This document shows, one piece after another, positions 23,611 through 36,400 of a DNA stretch of 64,000 nt (its first letter is position 1; every line of letters begins with the position of its first letter). Source of the stretch: Symbiotaphrina buchneri (taxonomy: Eukaryota > Ascomycota > Symbiotaphrinales > Symbiotaphrinaceae). Below the pieces are notes generated by a model. That model made no database searches. It had not been told where the DNA came from and was given only the letters and a program-made list of their open reading frames with translations. The stretch is from contig BCIG01000026.1 of NCBI GenBank assembly GCA_001599915.1, positions 372,001 through 436,000 of the forward strand. Direction: 5' to 3'. Both the position numbers and the translations under genes were made by a program.

Positions 23611-26600
23611 CTACTGCCCACTCACCAGAGAGCCATCAGCCACGCTCTGCGGCGACGGGCCATGCCCCTGACTCATCTCACCAGGGCCCTGCGCATGCGG
23701 CGTATGCAGATCAAAGCCCAGCCCCGTGCCAACATCGCCCAAGCCAAGGCCAACCTCTCCGAAGCCCACGCCATCCGCTCCGGCCATACCATTTAACCCC
23801 GCAAGCCCATCGCCGAAGAGCCCGGAAAAGTCCTCGCCGATCTCCGGTGGCTCCATATTGAACGGCATGAACCATGCAGTCGTGGACTCGCCGCCGAAGG
23901 CATTGGGATTGAACGCTTCGCCGCCGGTGCCCGCGCCGAAGTCCATGTTCCACAGATGAGAGGTCGAGTTGAGCGCGTCGGTGCCTGTAGCGGATGCGTC
24001 GAACGTCCCGTATGCGCCGAGAACGTGTTGCCGGTCGAGTTGGGGGACCATGCCCGGCGCGTACGGCGGTAGGTAGGAGAGATAGGACAAATCGAAGGAC
24101 TGAGCGGGATGGTGGGGAATGTGTGTGGAAGGGTCGAGGTGGAGCGGGAGACTGGAATGGTCGATCGGTTCCGAGAGGGATTGATGGCGTTGTTGCTGGG
24201 TCTGTAAATTAAATTGATGGTCATTTTGAGGCTGTTGTTCTGGTACCAAGGTGACCGTTTGCGTGTCCTGGGTGGTTGGTTGACTCGTAGCATTTCCCGG
24301 AGCGTTACTACCATTATTGTTGTTGTTGTTGTTGCTGTTGCTGGTCACAATGGATTGCTTCGTGTTGCGTCGTTTAGTGTGCTTCCGCTGGGCATCTTGC
24401 TTCGACGGCGGGGATATGCTCCGGAAGAATTCCTCCACGCTTTGCAAATTCGACTTTTGACTCAGGACAGCATCGTTGCCCACCTCTTTCTTGACCACTA
24501 TCGGTGGTTCTTCGTAGTCGGTCTTCGACACACCATGTGGGTAGCGATCAAACCAATCCCCGTACTGAAAGATATGGGCACCATGTGCTTCCCTGGCTGC
24601 TGCCACAGTAGATGGACGCAATGCAGCATCTGCGTATTGCCGATAGATGTCCTTCAGGCTCTCGGTCATAAAGTGAAACATGCCCCAGAACTTCTTCACC
24701 TTGCTCAGATATTTCACATTGATAGCAAGATTCCGCTTAGATGCGGCTTCCAACGAAGCATTCTTATAGAACATCCCCCATATATGCACAGTCCCGGATG
24801 TAAAGGCACAGTAACCCACAAATGGAGCGACGAGTGGATAAGGTCCTGAGTCGGATAGAATGGAGGATATCTGCGTGGCTGCTTCGATAGCAGCGTGACC
24901 AGCTTCGCTAAGGAACGGCTTAGGTATACCGAATGGCGGTTGACCGCCAGGAGAGGACGGTATAGCCCAGCGGTAGATTGACAGCACAACCTGATGATAA
25001 GCGATGTGCAGGAACAAAAATTGGTTCGCAATCCGCTGTGACGCATAAACGTGCAAGTTCTCCGCATTGTATACCAGGCGTTGTGGAAGGGAGGCTCGGA
25101 ATTCATCGATTTGCGCTTTCAGAACCTGCCATCTAGATTGCGGATCCCAGCAGGGATAAGGGTCTTTTTCTCGACCACCAAGATTGAGATACTGATTGAC
25201 TCTGCCCCACAAAGACACCACACGGATCAGATAAGCCGCGACACCCATGTTGTCTTTTGGCGAGGAGGCTTGTCCAGTGTCTGGTGTTACCTTGTCGAAC
25301 GAGTCGCCATCTAATCCCTCGGTAGGACCGGGGCTCTCCAATTGGAAGTAGTCTTCTCGTATTGGTAGCTGGACTTGGATCGTTTCCTCATTCATGAAAG
25401 TCGGGCGCTCCGTCCCAGAAGAGTTAAAGCGGTCCATGAGAAAGCAAGACCACATTGTCCGCCTCCTGATTTCTCGGTCTGTGAAGCTTAGTTTTGGATT
25501 CTTATCGCTTTCCTTGCCCAAGGGGTCATGGTCCATTTCGCGATGTAACTGCAAGGCATACGCCGTTCGCATTGCCATGCCACCAAGCGTCCAGCTCCTG
25601 CCGCCCTGGCAAGTTCCGAACTCATGAAGCCCTAATATTATCTGAACGGTCAATAAAGTCATGTTTGGTTCGTCATATCTCCGCATGATAATGTCTCTCG
25701 CTACAGATGCCCAGTTCTCGCCGCGAAGAAAAGCAGGCTCGCCGGTGACGCGGGGATGGTTCGAAAACCTCGCTGATATTGCGCATACAGCAAGAATAAG
25801 GACAGGAGGTACAGTGCCGGAGCTGTCCGTTCGTTAGAAGAGTTCCGTTAAACATGGATAGGGGGGACCTACTGTAATCGACGCATGAAGCTCGGCTTGT
25901 GTAACAAGAAATATGTCTGACCATATAAATAATCGAAGTATACCTCGGCAAGATGTTCCTGGATCTCTTTGGGCGGCAACGCATCAGCTCCTTCCGTCAA
26001 CAAGGAATCCTCGCCGTCTCTTGATCTAGATTGCCGCGAGGCTTGTATGGCAGCCTCGGCCGCTTTGTTCTTGCCCGTCTGCGCCCACTGGTCCAATTCG
26101 CTCTTGAATGCTTCGTCGGCTGGCCTCTTCTTCAGAGTCGGTGGCTTCTGGGTCAAGCCAGGCGGTGGAGGCTTCACGTTTGCTCTTTCACTGGCAGGGA
26201 TATCTCTCATTTCGTCCTTTGGTATGCACTTGATCACACGCTCCTCCATCCTCTTCAAGCGCTTGTCGAGCATAGCCATATAGTCGGTCCTTGGTGCCGC
26301 TTTGCGAGTGGTAACCTTGTATACACAGGGGATCCGCGAGCGCAGACAGTGTCTACAAGCCGGCTTCTCTCCGGAACACCGAATCTTCTTCCGTCGACAG
26401 GCAATGCAGGCCAGCGGGAGACGTTTTCGTTCCTTGCCTGCTTTGGTCTTCAACTCACTCCATGGAGGCGGTCTTCCATCTTTGTCGTCATCCTTTTTCG
26501 AACTGGAACGCGCAGCGCTGTCGTTCCTACCGTCGTGCATTGAGGACTGTCCCATGGCGTCGTCATCTCCATAGTCATCCAGCGAGTCTCCTAGAACAAG

Positions 26601-27020
26601 ATTACGACCACTTTCTGGACTCGGTCCGTAATCGCCGTCCACGCTGCCGTTGCCCCCCATATCGCCGTATGCCCCTGCGCTACTTATACTTGGTTGCGGC
26701 CCCACGGTGGAGGTGACCGAATTCCGTCTGCCCCCGAAGTCGGAAGCAGCGCTCAGCGGCATCCCCGTGATTGAGGCCGTCCGACCCGCTGGGGAGTCCG
26801 TCTGAGTATCCAGTCCGCCTATTGTTGGCATACCATGCGGGCTTGTCTGGAAAGAAAGGTTGTAGGGGTATGACACGGGCAATGAGCCCATATTGTTGAC
26901 GGTCCTAGGCGAAGATCGATTGTCCCGCTGGAAGGTGCGGCCTGCTTGATGACCGTTCGTCCGAAGGTTATCGTAGAATGAAGGACTGTCGGTGATCTTC
27001 TTATCGTGCTCCATCGCCAT
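23611..27020 (-). CDS. Zn2Cys6 fungal transcription factor with fungal-specific regulatory domain
   Basis: Nuclear DNA-binding regulator, 1119 residues. Exons 27020-25873 and 25822-23611 with a 50-nt intron. The binuclear zinc cluster lies at about 205-232: CIACRRKKIRC, then SGEKPACRHC, LRSRIPC, spacing C-x2-C-x6-C-x6-C-x2-C-x6-C. A linker plus short coiled region follows (YMAMLDKRLKRMEERVIK). The fungal_trans middle-homology region begins near EVYFDYLYGQTYFLLHKPSF and includes GLHEFGTCQGGRSWTLGGMA and REIRRRTMWSCFLMDRFNSS. The C-terminus is Gln/Asn/Pro-rich with an Asn run, a likely activation region. The N-terminal 200 residues are Ser/Gly/Asp-rich. The sequence after the cluster (TRKAAPRTDYMAMLDKRL) looks strongly conserved, so orthologues should be easy to find, but I do not assign a name or target genes. 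Confidence 0.92.
24313..24343 (-). repeat. Trinucleotide run coding an Asn tract
   Basis: GTT-rich run on the plus strand (AAC on the coding strand) giving seven consecutive Asn in the activation-region-like tail of the Zn2Cys6 factor. Likely length-polymorphic. Confidence 0.85.
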
Positions 27021-28605
27021 GCCACGGACAATCTATGCGCGCATCGTGATTGAGCGAACCGGTTCTTGCGCAAGACGATCGATATCCCGTGCAGCGAGGC
27101 TCCGGATGGTGACGCGAGGTGGCTTGGCTCAGTGCAACCACTTCCACGTTTTGTTTCATGCAGCGCGCCAGCGCCCTGGCCAATTCCACTGCACTTGTGT
27201 AGACCTTTGCGGGTTCGTGCCCATGCACTTGTGTTGCGGGGCAGGGTTCTTACGGCTAGCAATGTACCATGGAACAAATGGGGGTGGTTGCGAGTTCCAG
27301 CCGTTGAGGATGGAGCCGATAGTGCGAAATACACCTAACTAGAAAGAGGTGTGGAGTATCCTAGAGGCCTTGCAGTCACCGTCCCGAGTCATAAATATGC
27401 GGAGATACCGACGACTTTCTGCTCCTGGGCGTCCACCGGAACTTTGGCCGTGTAGGTGTACGGTAGCTTTCGTTGGGTGTGGTAAGGCTGTCTGTACGAA
27501 GTACATACGGTGCACGCACAAGAACTCCTTCTAACCGAGGACCATCGTCACTCTAGGTACCTTACGGATTGTTCAGTCGAGGTCCCTAATCGTAACCTTA
27601 ACCCAAACGTAGGCGCTGAATCTATTATACACTGCCTACATCTATCACCATTATCGACGCTCAGAGAGTATTCCTACATGTCATAGTAACAACTAATTGC
27701 TCAAGTCCGAGGTGATTATCACTTGGTGAGCTGTGGCCTTGGCCGTGGCCGTGGGGGCATTTACCACAATTACCTTCCTTACCCATCCCAGGGCCATTTC
27801 CCCGACAGCCAAGACCAGCCATTCCCAGCACGCCATAGCGCGCAAGCCTCCCCACATTTTAGGCTGAGCGGGTCAACTCTCTCCACCACGTTCGCTGTGA
27901 CGGGGTGCATGCGCGCGTGTCTAATGGAGTCAGTGTCTATCTTCATTTAGTGACCGTCAAGCATATAAGGAATGCACTTCTCCATGCTGGCATGGCAGTA
28001 AATAATGTCCACCATGGGCATCGCATTGATAGAGGGAGACATACTGCGCGCAGATCTACAAGCTGTAGGTAGACGGGCGTTGTGTGAGCACCGAGTCTCT
28101 GTAGAGGTGCAATGTTCACTAAGGTAAGGCTGGCAACCAGCCAAAAAGCAGGCATGCCCCAGCTGGGAAAGAATCCCACCCGACCCGCAACGCTAGGATC
28201 GCGGATCCCCTGAGAGCCTCCGGAGATCTGCACTACTCAGAGAGCTTACATACCCTCCTTTGAGAAGTCCCAATAATGGGAAGCTGCGTTGATTAGTTAG
28301 TAGTCATACCACTGCCTTTACATATCATGCAGGAAAGATATTGTTTTGTGACGAGATGCTGAGTATGAATGCAATACCGGTAGATCGATACAGATGACCC
28401 GCATGCCGCTCGCGAAATAGAAAAAAAGAACGGACAATCCGTGGCGGGCGAAAGATGAATCGCAAGATGAAAAAAGGGAACGCTAACTGGACAATGTATG
28501 TCTGCCTCTGATGCCGCATAAGACCTTGAGACCCCTGATTGCCCCTGAGACCTCTGAGATACTCTCTCCCACAGACTCCATCAAAATTGCCGATGATCGG
28601 TCCAA
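27021..28605. other. 1.6-kb spacer upstream of the Zn2Cys6 factor
   Basis: No gene supportable on either strand. Should hold the long leader and promoter of the transcription factor and the 3' UTR of the DUF3074 gene. It contains one motif copy tacgaagta (27495-27503) and a short imperfect repeat of ggccgtggccgtggg type near 27735-27755. Confidence 0.55.
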
Positions 28606-31039
28606 CTACTTCAGGTTCTTCAAGCTCTTGGAAGAGCTGCTGTTGCGCATCTCCTGTAGCAACTCGGCGCCAGTGGCGCTTCCCGAGCCCGTCACCTCCC
28701 CGTTCTTGACGTCGTGCTTCAATCCGCCCATCACCGCCTCCTTGCTCAACCCCGCTTCCTCCAGATCCACGCCGTGGTCCTCGCTCACCCGCTGTATGTC
28801 GTCCACCATGCGTCCGACCCTCGCGACTAGGATGGTATTCTCCCGCTGCAGCTCGCCGATTTGCGTCTGCAGCAGCTCCGCCTCCTTCCGCTGTGCCTCG
28901 AGCTGCTTCTTCAGCTCGGCCGCCTCATTTCTGGCTTCATCGCGTTCAAGAACCAGCTTCGTGCGGTCCGCTTTCTCGGCCTCTTTTCGAGCCCGTGCGG
29001 CGATCTTTTCTTCTTCCTTGCGGCGCTTTTCTTCTAGCTTTCGCATCTCCTTTTGATACTTCTCCTCTTGTTTCTTGACCTCCTTCTGATGCTTCTCTTC
29101 AAGCTTGGCGAGCTCCTTGCGTTTCTTTTCTTCTAGGAGTGCTTCATCGGCTTCTTTCTTCGCCTTTTCCTTCTCGAAATTGGTGTCCGCTTTCTCTTGA
29201 TTCGTAGCTAATTTCTCATCGAGCTTTTGCTTCCGCTCGTCAAGCTTCTCCAATTCCTTTTCATGCCGAGCGGTCGAAGGCGCTGGACTGAATGTTGATG
29301 AGGATGTGGAAAACGTTGATTTGGCGTCATGATGGCTTTCGTGCGATTCTTCGGCGGATTCAAAGGAGCGGAAGGTCTCAGTAGAGGAGGTCGGTGTCTC
29401 GGGTTGGGATGATGGTGGATTGTTTGAATTTGCTAGATAATTCTCAGGTAGTTGCGATGACGGTGTGTCCTCCTGATGGCCTGGAAGATGGTTCGTGATC
29501 GCAGCTGGAACATATGAATTTAATGTCGTTGTAACGGTGCCAGCCACGGTTGAGAGTATACCTCCCTGTGCGGAGGTTGAGCCGACATCTTGCGCTCCAT
29601 CGCTGCCTCCAGTAGGACCAGCGGCTGTAGCCATGTCACCATTGATCTGGTGCAAACTTTGTTGGTCTTGCTGTGGCACTTCCACCTGCCTCTGAGATGC
29701 AGAATCCTCAGCGGAAGAAGAGCGTGACTTAGCAGACGATTGATCGCCTTCATCGGTGAGACGTGGCTTCTTTACGGCCCAGTCAACAAATTTGTAGGCA
29801 TCAGTAGCAATTCCAGCCGGAGTGCCTCTTTCTACCATCCAGCGAGGTACACTTCCACCCGGATCACTTCTGGTGATCATAACCCATTCCACTGGACCGG
29901 ATTCGGAATCATCAGGCTCATCGTCCTCTGCGAGATCCCGCTGTTCGCCTTTGGCGCCCTCGCCTCTGGATTCCGCGAACGAGATTGTCTTTCCACGCCT
30001 CCTTCTCTCGTCTTCACTGCTCTTCCGCTCCGCTGATTCATCCCCTTCTCCACCAGTATCTGCATGTGCTGGGAAGGTATGTGACCGTGCATTCCGCAAC
30101 AAAGCTTCTTTCGTGAAGTCTGTATCGCCTCTCTTCCGGCCGTGCTTGGTTAGGTCTGTCGCGGATGAAGATTTGTTTGGAACAACGGGGACTTCCCGGA
30201 TGAACTCAATGGACTCATATTGACCGCGGATGTAACCTTCTCTCTCCGGGCAGTCGGGATGTCTGCAGGGCTTTGATATAGAGACATAATGACGAGGGAC
30301 GGCACCGCCTGTTGGGGAGGTCGTAACCTCGTCTTCGGGCAAAGCAGATTCAGAGGTAATTCTCAACGCCACGAAGTCTCGTGGAGTAGTAGGACCAGGG
30401 AATTGAGCCGAAAGATGATAGACTACGTCGAGTTAGCCATAGAAGCACTACGTAGTCTCCCGCATATCATATATCCCTCAGCAAGGTGTGCCTACCTTCA
30501 AGTTTGCCCACACCCTCGACGTCCTTCTCCTCCACTCTTCTTTCTCCGCCAATGCCTCTTATACTGCCGGCACCTGGTCCACCTTGGACTTCCAGGGTCT
30601 CCGGGAATTCCCTTTGCAGTGCATGCTTCCATTTTGAAAAGCTCATGCCTTCATGGATACTCCTCCTAGCAAACCAGGCACCTTTTCCGTCTTTGGCGCT
30701 CAACTTGTACACCGGTATACCCAATGGGTTCTCCTGCACTTTTAATTTTATTGGCTTTCCCCATTCTTTCTGCAGCGGGGCATGGTCCGGATGTGCTGGA
30801 AGAGGTGGGACCGAGGAAGCGGAGATCTCAGACGCGTTGGAGGCAGTGGAGGACGTGGTGTTAGAACGAGGCCGCGAGCCGGATTTCGAATTGCTTTCTG
30901 ATGGAGGAGGCGGAACTGAGTCGACAAGGAGCTGACATTTCGATAGGATGTCCTGCATCCATGGCTTCAGATTGTCCACTGGTACATCGGACCAGTCGAT
31001 CGGAGAAAGACTTTGGAGAGCTTCATGAAGAGCGGCCAT
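28606..31039 (-). CDS. DUF3074 (START-like) domain protein with long C-terminal coiled coil
   Basis: Exons 31039-30496 and 30422-28606 give 786 residues. The N-terminus MAALHEALQSLSPIDWSDVP and segments PVYKLSAKDGKGAWFARRSI, SFSKWKHALQREFPE, VYHLSAQFPGPTTPRDFVAL and HYVSISKPCRHPDCPEREGY are typical of the fungal DUF3074 domain, which is predicted to adopt a START-like lipid-binding fold; the conserved block runs across the intron. It extends to about residue 340 (VEWVMITRSDPGGSVPRWMV). The middle is Ser-rich. From about 545 to 735 a highly charged Lys/Glu helix (KELEKLDERKQKLDEKL and similar) should form a long coiled coil. An upstream in-frame ATG (31093) would add 18 residues; I prefer MAALHEAL. 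Role unknown; lipid binding is inferred from fold only. Confidence 0.85.
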
Positions 31040-32511
31040 AGCGGTCGCTTTGGGAGGATTGAGGGAGCTGCTCGAGACACGACTTCTATGCAAGGCTCGC
31101 GATCCCGCCTCAAGTCGTGACCGGGCCCGCTGGCATCCGGTTAATCCTGGTGGAGGATTAGTATGCTATGCAGCTAAACAATGCTTGCGGTTTTCGTGTC
31201 AGCAGAATGCAGACATCATGTATGGGTTTTGACCAAATATGCAGGGAAAATAACACTGGCACAAGAACTGTCACTGTGCCCCGGGATTTGGGTCTAGATA
31301 ATCGACCATATAATTTACCGACTTGCTCACATGCACTCCGTTCGTTCCAAGGTCTAGAAGTCGGCAGACAGCTATGACGTCTCTTTCGGGCGGCGCGGCT
31401 AGAACCGACTTTCCCGACCCCACGGCCCGCCAAAACCAGCAATGGAGCAGTCGACATCGCCCTTGTCCCCCGAGGATGCTTGTACGTGTCGTACAGCTTC
31501 TACCATGTACGAAGTAAATATAGACGTTTTACCCCAGCTTGGTCTGCCTTGCAGGTTCACAGTTTAGACGCTCCAACTGAGCCGATATGAGGGTTATGAT
31601 TGGATTAGTTGATTGTATACAAAATACTCGAGTGACCAGACTCATCCAGCATCCAATTCCCCTCATTCAACAAGGAGCAGCTTCAGAGACCAGTCTGAAG
31701 GTAGGAGATGACCCTACAAAGAAACACGCACGCAATAGCCAAAACGAACAGCAGCCCGCCGAGAGGAAGACACAGTCATTCCAGTCGGTGTCGAATGCGT
31801 TCCCTGCCACAGGCTAGGGCACGCACGCTAGCCAACTGTCCAGTAAAGGCCTATGCAGACACATGGTGACAGGTGCCCAGTATATCAAATGCAGGGCAGT
31901 CCCTCATATGCGCATGTCCCTTGACAAACCAGCTGGCGCACAGCACCAGAACACGTAGCCAAACCAGGTCATAAACCATTGCATGGACTAGCCATTATGC
32001 AGAGGACGATGACCGATAAGACTACGATTAGAAACGAAGACATGACAAATCGTGCCAGCATCAGTCCTAGCCGTGAGGCTGTCGATCTTAGAGAAATGCC
32101 CGACGCGAAGCCGCCCACTGATCGAAAAAGGAGATGAGAATGGAAGTTGTCAACCGGCCCGGCGGTGGTAATGAGGTCAGGAAATGCACGCAGAAAAGAC
32201 ACGCACGCTCGCTAAACAGATGGAAGAAAAGTGCAAAACGATGGATATCGAGACCCAATGGAACCCACCCGTCCGTCCTCTTTATGAAATCCGCAAGTCG
32301 CTAAATCGATGAACGCCAACCCATGATATCACATTGGATGTTGAACATGCGCTTCGTTCGGTGGTCAATGTCGCGTTCCTCGTGTCGGTGTCGCAATGCC
32401 AGTTGCAAGATACTAAATGCCGATCTACTGCTGCCGCCCAGTGAATATAGATGAAGGGGCCGTCTCATCGCCCTTTGAGACGGTCGAATGATGCGGCTCC
32501 TCTGTCGGGAG
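31040..32511. other. 1.5-kb spacer
   Basis: No supportable gene. Plus-strand region near the DUF3074 start should be its promoter. One motif copy tacgaagta lies at 31508-31516. Short open frames show no domain. Confidence 0.55.
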
Positions 32512-33474
32512 CTACATGGTCGTCGTATATACAGGCGTATACTCCTGATAAGCGCGCTCCCACGCGAAGCCACCGTACCCAGCGACTGTGCTGCATTGCT
32601 GCTGTGCAAGTAGACTGGGTAGCGGCAGCGACGGAATAGGTGCGGTTGTCGAAGCCATACTGTAGTAGGAGCTGCCGGTAGTGTATGGCTGAGAATAGGT
32701 TGGCGATGGAGACTGTGCATGGACATCTGCCATGCTCATGTTTGTCGGCCACAAAGGATGTTCGGTCGCGGCAGAGGATGCAGAGCTCGGGTCATCTGGG
32801 CTTGATGGAACAACCTTCCACTGCTCGAGTGGAAGAGGTTGTGAGTGACCATGCAGTGTTGGTTGCCACCAATTCGCAGTCGTAGGAGAACTAGGGAGTA
32901 GAGGTGCGGTATGCACGACATCGACGATCCTTGGTGGAGGAGGGAGTAACGGTAGGAATAACCCCATGATGGAGTTCTTCACCTCGTCACTCCTCCCACA
33001 CAAAAGCTCACCGGCTCCATCGTCCTCTAGACCTTCAAGCGCGTAGACGGTAGTCCGGTACACATACTTGTTTGCAGCTTGGACGAAGTCCTCATGAAGC
33101 TTCTTGACATGATCTTCTTTCTCCGGCCAGTCATACGTGCTGGCGGCCGCATCAACCGAGTAGACGTCTTTGTGGTAGTCAACCAAAGACTCGATCGTCT
33201 CGGCGGTGAGCTTGAAAGCGACTTCATTCTGCAGCACCATATCCACATGCACCACGTACGCTTCCACATGGACAAGCTGGTAATTGAACAGCGCTTCCAC
33301 CAAAGGGTTCTCATCTCTCTTCAGCTTCGCATCAGGGGCCCTCGGGAGCATGAGCGAGCACAGTGTCCAGATAGCCGATGTTGACGACAGGGTCTCGGTG
33401 AGACATCTGTAATGCTGCGGAACACTGTTTAATGGTCGCTTGATGCGATCCGCTTTAGCGTTGCCGTCAACCAT
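32512..33474 (-). CDS. Hypothetical protein, unknown family
   Basis: Uninterrupted 320-residue open frame. I do not recognise a family. The N-terminal 170 residues look like a helical folded domain (ENPLVEALFNYQLVHVEAYV, FKLTAETIESLVDYHKDVYS, WPEKEDHVKKLHEDFVQAAN), while the last 150 are Pro/Ser/Thr-rich with aromatic residues and probably disordered. The frame is closed by a stop two codons before the chosen ATG, so if the gene is longer it needs another exon; an overlapping frame upstream (33429-33629) encodes an Ala-rich stretch that could be part of one. Moderate confidence that this is a real gene, low on its exact start. Confidence 0.5.
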   Translation of the reverse strand: MVDGNAKADRIKRPLNSVPQHYRCLTETLSSTSAIWTLCSLMLPRAPDAKLKRDENPLVEALFNYQLVHVEAYVVHVDMVLQNEVAFKLTAETIESLVDYHKDVYSVDAAASTYDWPEKEDHVKKLHEDFVQAANKYVYRTTVYALEGLEDDGAGELLCGRSDEVKNSIMGLFLPLLPPPPRIVDVVHTAPLLPSSPTTANWWQPTLHGHSQPLPLEQWKVVPSSPDDPSSASSAATEHPLWPTNMSMADVHAQSPSPTYSQPYTTGSSYYSMASTTAPIPSLPLPSLLAQQQCSTVAGYGGFAWERAYQEYTPVYTTTM

Positions 33475-36400
33475 GGCTCAACCTTGGAATTCAGGACAAC
33501 AGTAGGCGCAGCACGAGGAGCGAAGGCCGCAGCAGATGCGGGCAAAAGTATCGTTGGCATTGCGACGAGGGCAGCTTGACGGATTATCTGTGATGCTATG
33601 GACTTGGGCGAGGACCACACGAGAAACAATAAGGAGAAGAAAAAAATATGGGGTAAGAATAGTAGTGGAAATAGAAGTAAAAATGCAATAATTTAGGTCG
33701 ACAGTTATTGTATATTATATTGCACGTCTTCGCCACGAAAGGAGGAAAGGGTGGACGAAAGATCGCGAATAGAGAGCAAGAGGACCAAAAGGTAATCAAT
33801 AGGATGGTGGGGAAGCAGGTCTTAACCTTACTTACCTTGGGTACCACAGGTAGCGACTTATTTTCGGCATGGCTACCGGGGCAGTACGAGAACAGAACTG
33901 GATCCGGGCATGCAGCTTGCGACTACTGCCCTAACTGTATGTAAAGCGTTACCACTTTACTTGCCTTACTGCTCCGACAGGTGTGTACGAAGTAAAGCAA
34001 GGTAAAGTAGGTGGTAAAAGAGGTAGGGAGTAGGGCCTCACTTAGGCGTGGCGGTATTCATGCAGGTCAAAAAGCCCTAGCTGGCCGGCCAGACATGGGG
34101 GCAAGAACAGGCGCAGATGCGCGAAAAAGGAAAAAGGCGCAGGACGAGCAGTCGGCTGAAGGCTTTACTCTAGGTACATAAAGGACAAAGAAAGGTAAGG
34201 TACATCTATAATACCACCTAGTCTATGGTAACATATCGCCTGAAGTTCTGGGAGCCGGAGTCAGCGTCCCGCATTTCATGTCGCATTGTGCCCATTCTGC
34301 CTAGGAGAGAGAAGCATTTTGTGGCGCCTAAAAGAGGAGCACTGGCTTGGAGAGAGGTGCTCCACACTAACCACTACTCCGTGGACTTACTGCTGGAGCC
34401 GGTCAAACCGCCATGAGAATTCGTACGTACAACCTAAGAGGGCCCACCGTTGACGGGGAAGGCCTTCAGCACCGACGACTTGATGGGTATATGACCCTAG
34501 CCACTCGTGCAACTTGAAACGGGGCATTCAATGAACTGCATTATTTACGAATGATCCCTAACATCACGCACATCGCACTCTACGGTCCATCTAGTTCGCA
34601 GCATCTCTCTAGCTGGCAGCGCCGCCATATCAGACTGGAGAAGCCGGGGGCCCCGTCGGTGGCGGGGGGTTAATGCAGCAACGTTCTCCAACCATAGAGG
34701 TCTCATTGATACTGGCCATGACACTGGCCAGCCTAAGCTTCCAGTAATCCTAAATGAAGTTGGAGGCCATCTTAGATTGCGGCGGAGCAGTTTCATTCAA
34801 GGCTGAGGGTGTGATCGTCATGCAGCAGTAGGAAGGAGGTTATCGGTACCGCCTGCGCACGAAACTTGCTCGTCCTCGGCCATGGGAATTTTCAGACGAC
34901 CTCCGCGTTCAAGTCGTTGCATATGCAGCTGCCACCAGGCTGCGTCATGCATCTCGATTCCATGATCATCTCTTTTGCATGCCTCGAACATCACCAACCG
35001 TAGCATTTGCACAGCCTGAGCCACTCCCACCCGGCGACGGATCGTGCGCTGCTCCGCAGCATCGCTTCCGGCCCACTCCCCTTTCTTTCAAGACCTCACT
35101 CCTTTCTGGGATGGTGATTTGGGCGGACGCTAAGGACCGGCAAGAATGAACGTGGTCCAGTAGATGCTTCCTGACCACGAAGCGTATCCGTGCTCAGCTG
35201 ACGGGTGGGTGAGGGCTTGGAGCGGATCTGATGTGTGGTTTGCTGGCCACTCGCAGTCCGGTGGAAAGCTTGATGCCGAGGACCCCGCTACGCAATCTGA
35301 TTGGGCGAGCGGGCAATCTGTCACCTGGTAGCCAGAAAATAAGACCTCTTAGTTAATGTCTCATGGAATTTATGTCCGGACTGAAAAGATACGAAGCGTT
35401 GTCGATGCTGCAGAATCTGATACTCCATACAAGGACCCGTCATAATGCGCTCCCATCGGAGACACAAGCAATGATGACTGAAGAGAGCGAGTCTACAGCG
35501 GAAAGATGGTCGGACGTTGAACCTAAACGAGATGCCTGCATCACTCTGCGGCCGCTTGCCGGGGGCTGTGTCCCCTCCAGCAAGGCATTAACCTGCTCAT
35601 TCAGCTGGATTGTTCCCAGCCCTTACCCTGGACAGTTAGCGACTCATGCAGCTACGAGTGCGAATGCATGCCAATCCTTGGATTCGTTGCCTTCTAGAAA
35701 TATTTTCGTTCTGTGGTGAAGATCCCTTGTGGCTTAGCTTAGCTTACGACACCTCGTCGACAACAGCCTCGGTGTTAGAGAAAGCGCTGGGCTTCCGCAC
35801 TACTTAGGGTTTGGGTCAATCCTTCGAGGTTCGAGTATCAACGAAGCATATCTTCCAGATCTTCGCAATGCCCAAGGCCTGCGGCCAGATCGGATGGCCT
35901 TGCGATTGTCTACGCAGAACTATTAATATCTCATCACGAGGCCTGTCTCAGCAAGCGCTGTTCGATGGGAAGGGAACATGCATGACGAGAGGGCAAGTAC
36001 AGAGCAAGGCAGATATTGCCGCCGGTGAGACTGTGCCTCGTACGCAAGCGCAGAGTGAGCAACCAACGGCGACTACGGACCTAGGAACGACCTTCACACC
36101 GCAAAGCAGTGGGTATTTCTGTACGTACCCAAGCGCGGAGGTGCAAAATTGCTGTGCCGCCGAGACATCTACGGCCGAGCAGAAAGATGCAGTCATCCCA
36201 GACGCCTGTGTAATCCTGCAATGCTCCCAAATGGGACTCCCGGCCTCGCATATGCTGTTTCTCATGAGGATACCCGCCCAATCTTCAGTGAGCCGGACAA
36301 TGATGTAGAGACATTTTCTTTCATCAACCAAGCTTGTTCATGTTTCAGTGCGTTTATCCGGTCTCGTCTACCTCTTTTTGACTTGCACATCTCTCTGGAT

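Noticed and set aside
35811-36308. 165-residue plus-strand frame in the gene-poor interval
   Set aside because: Not called as a gene: no domain, no signal peptide, no splice support; kept only as an orphan candidate in the findings.
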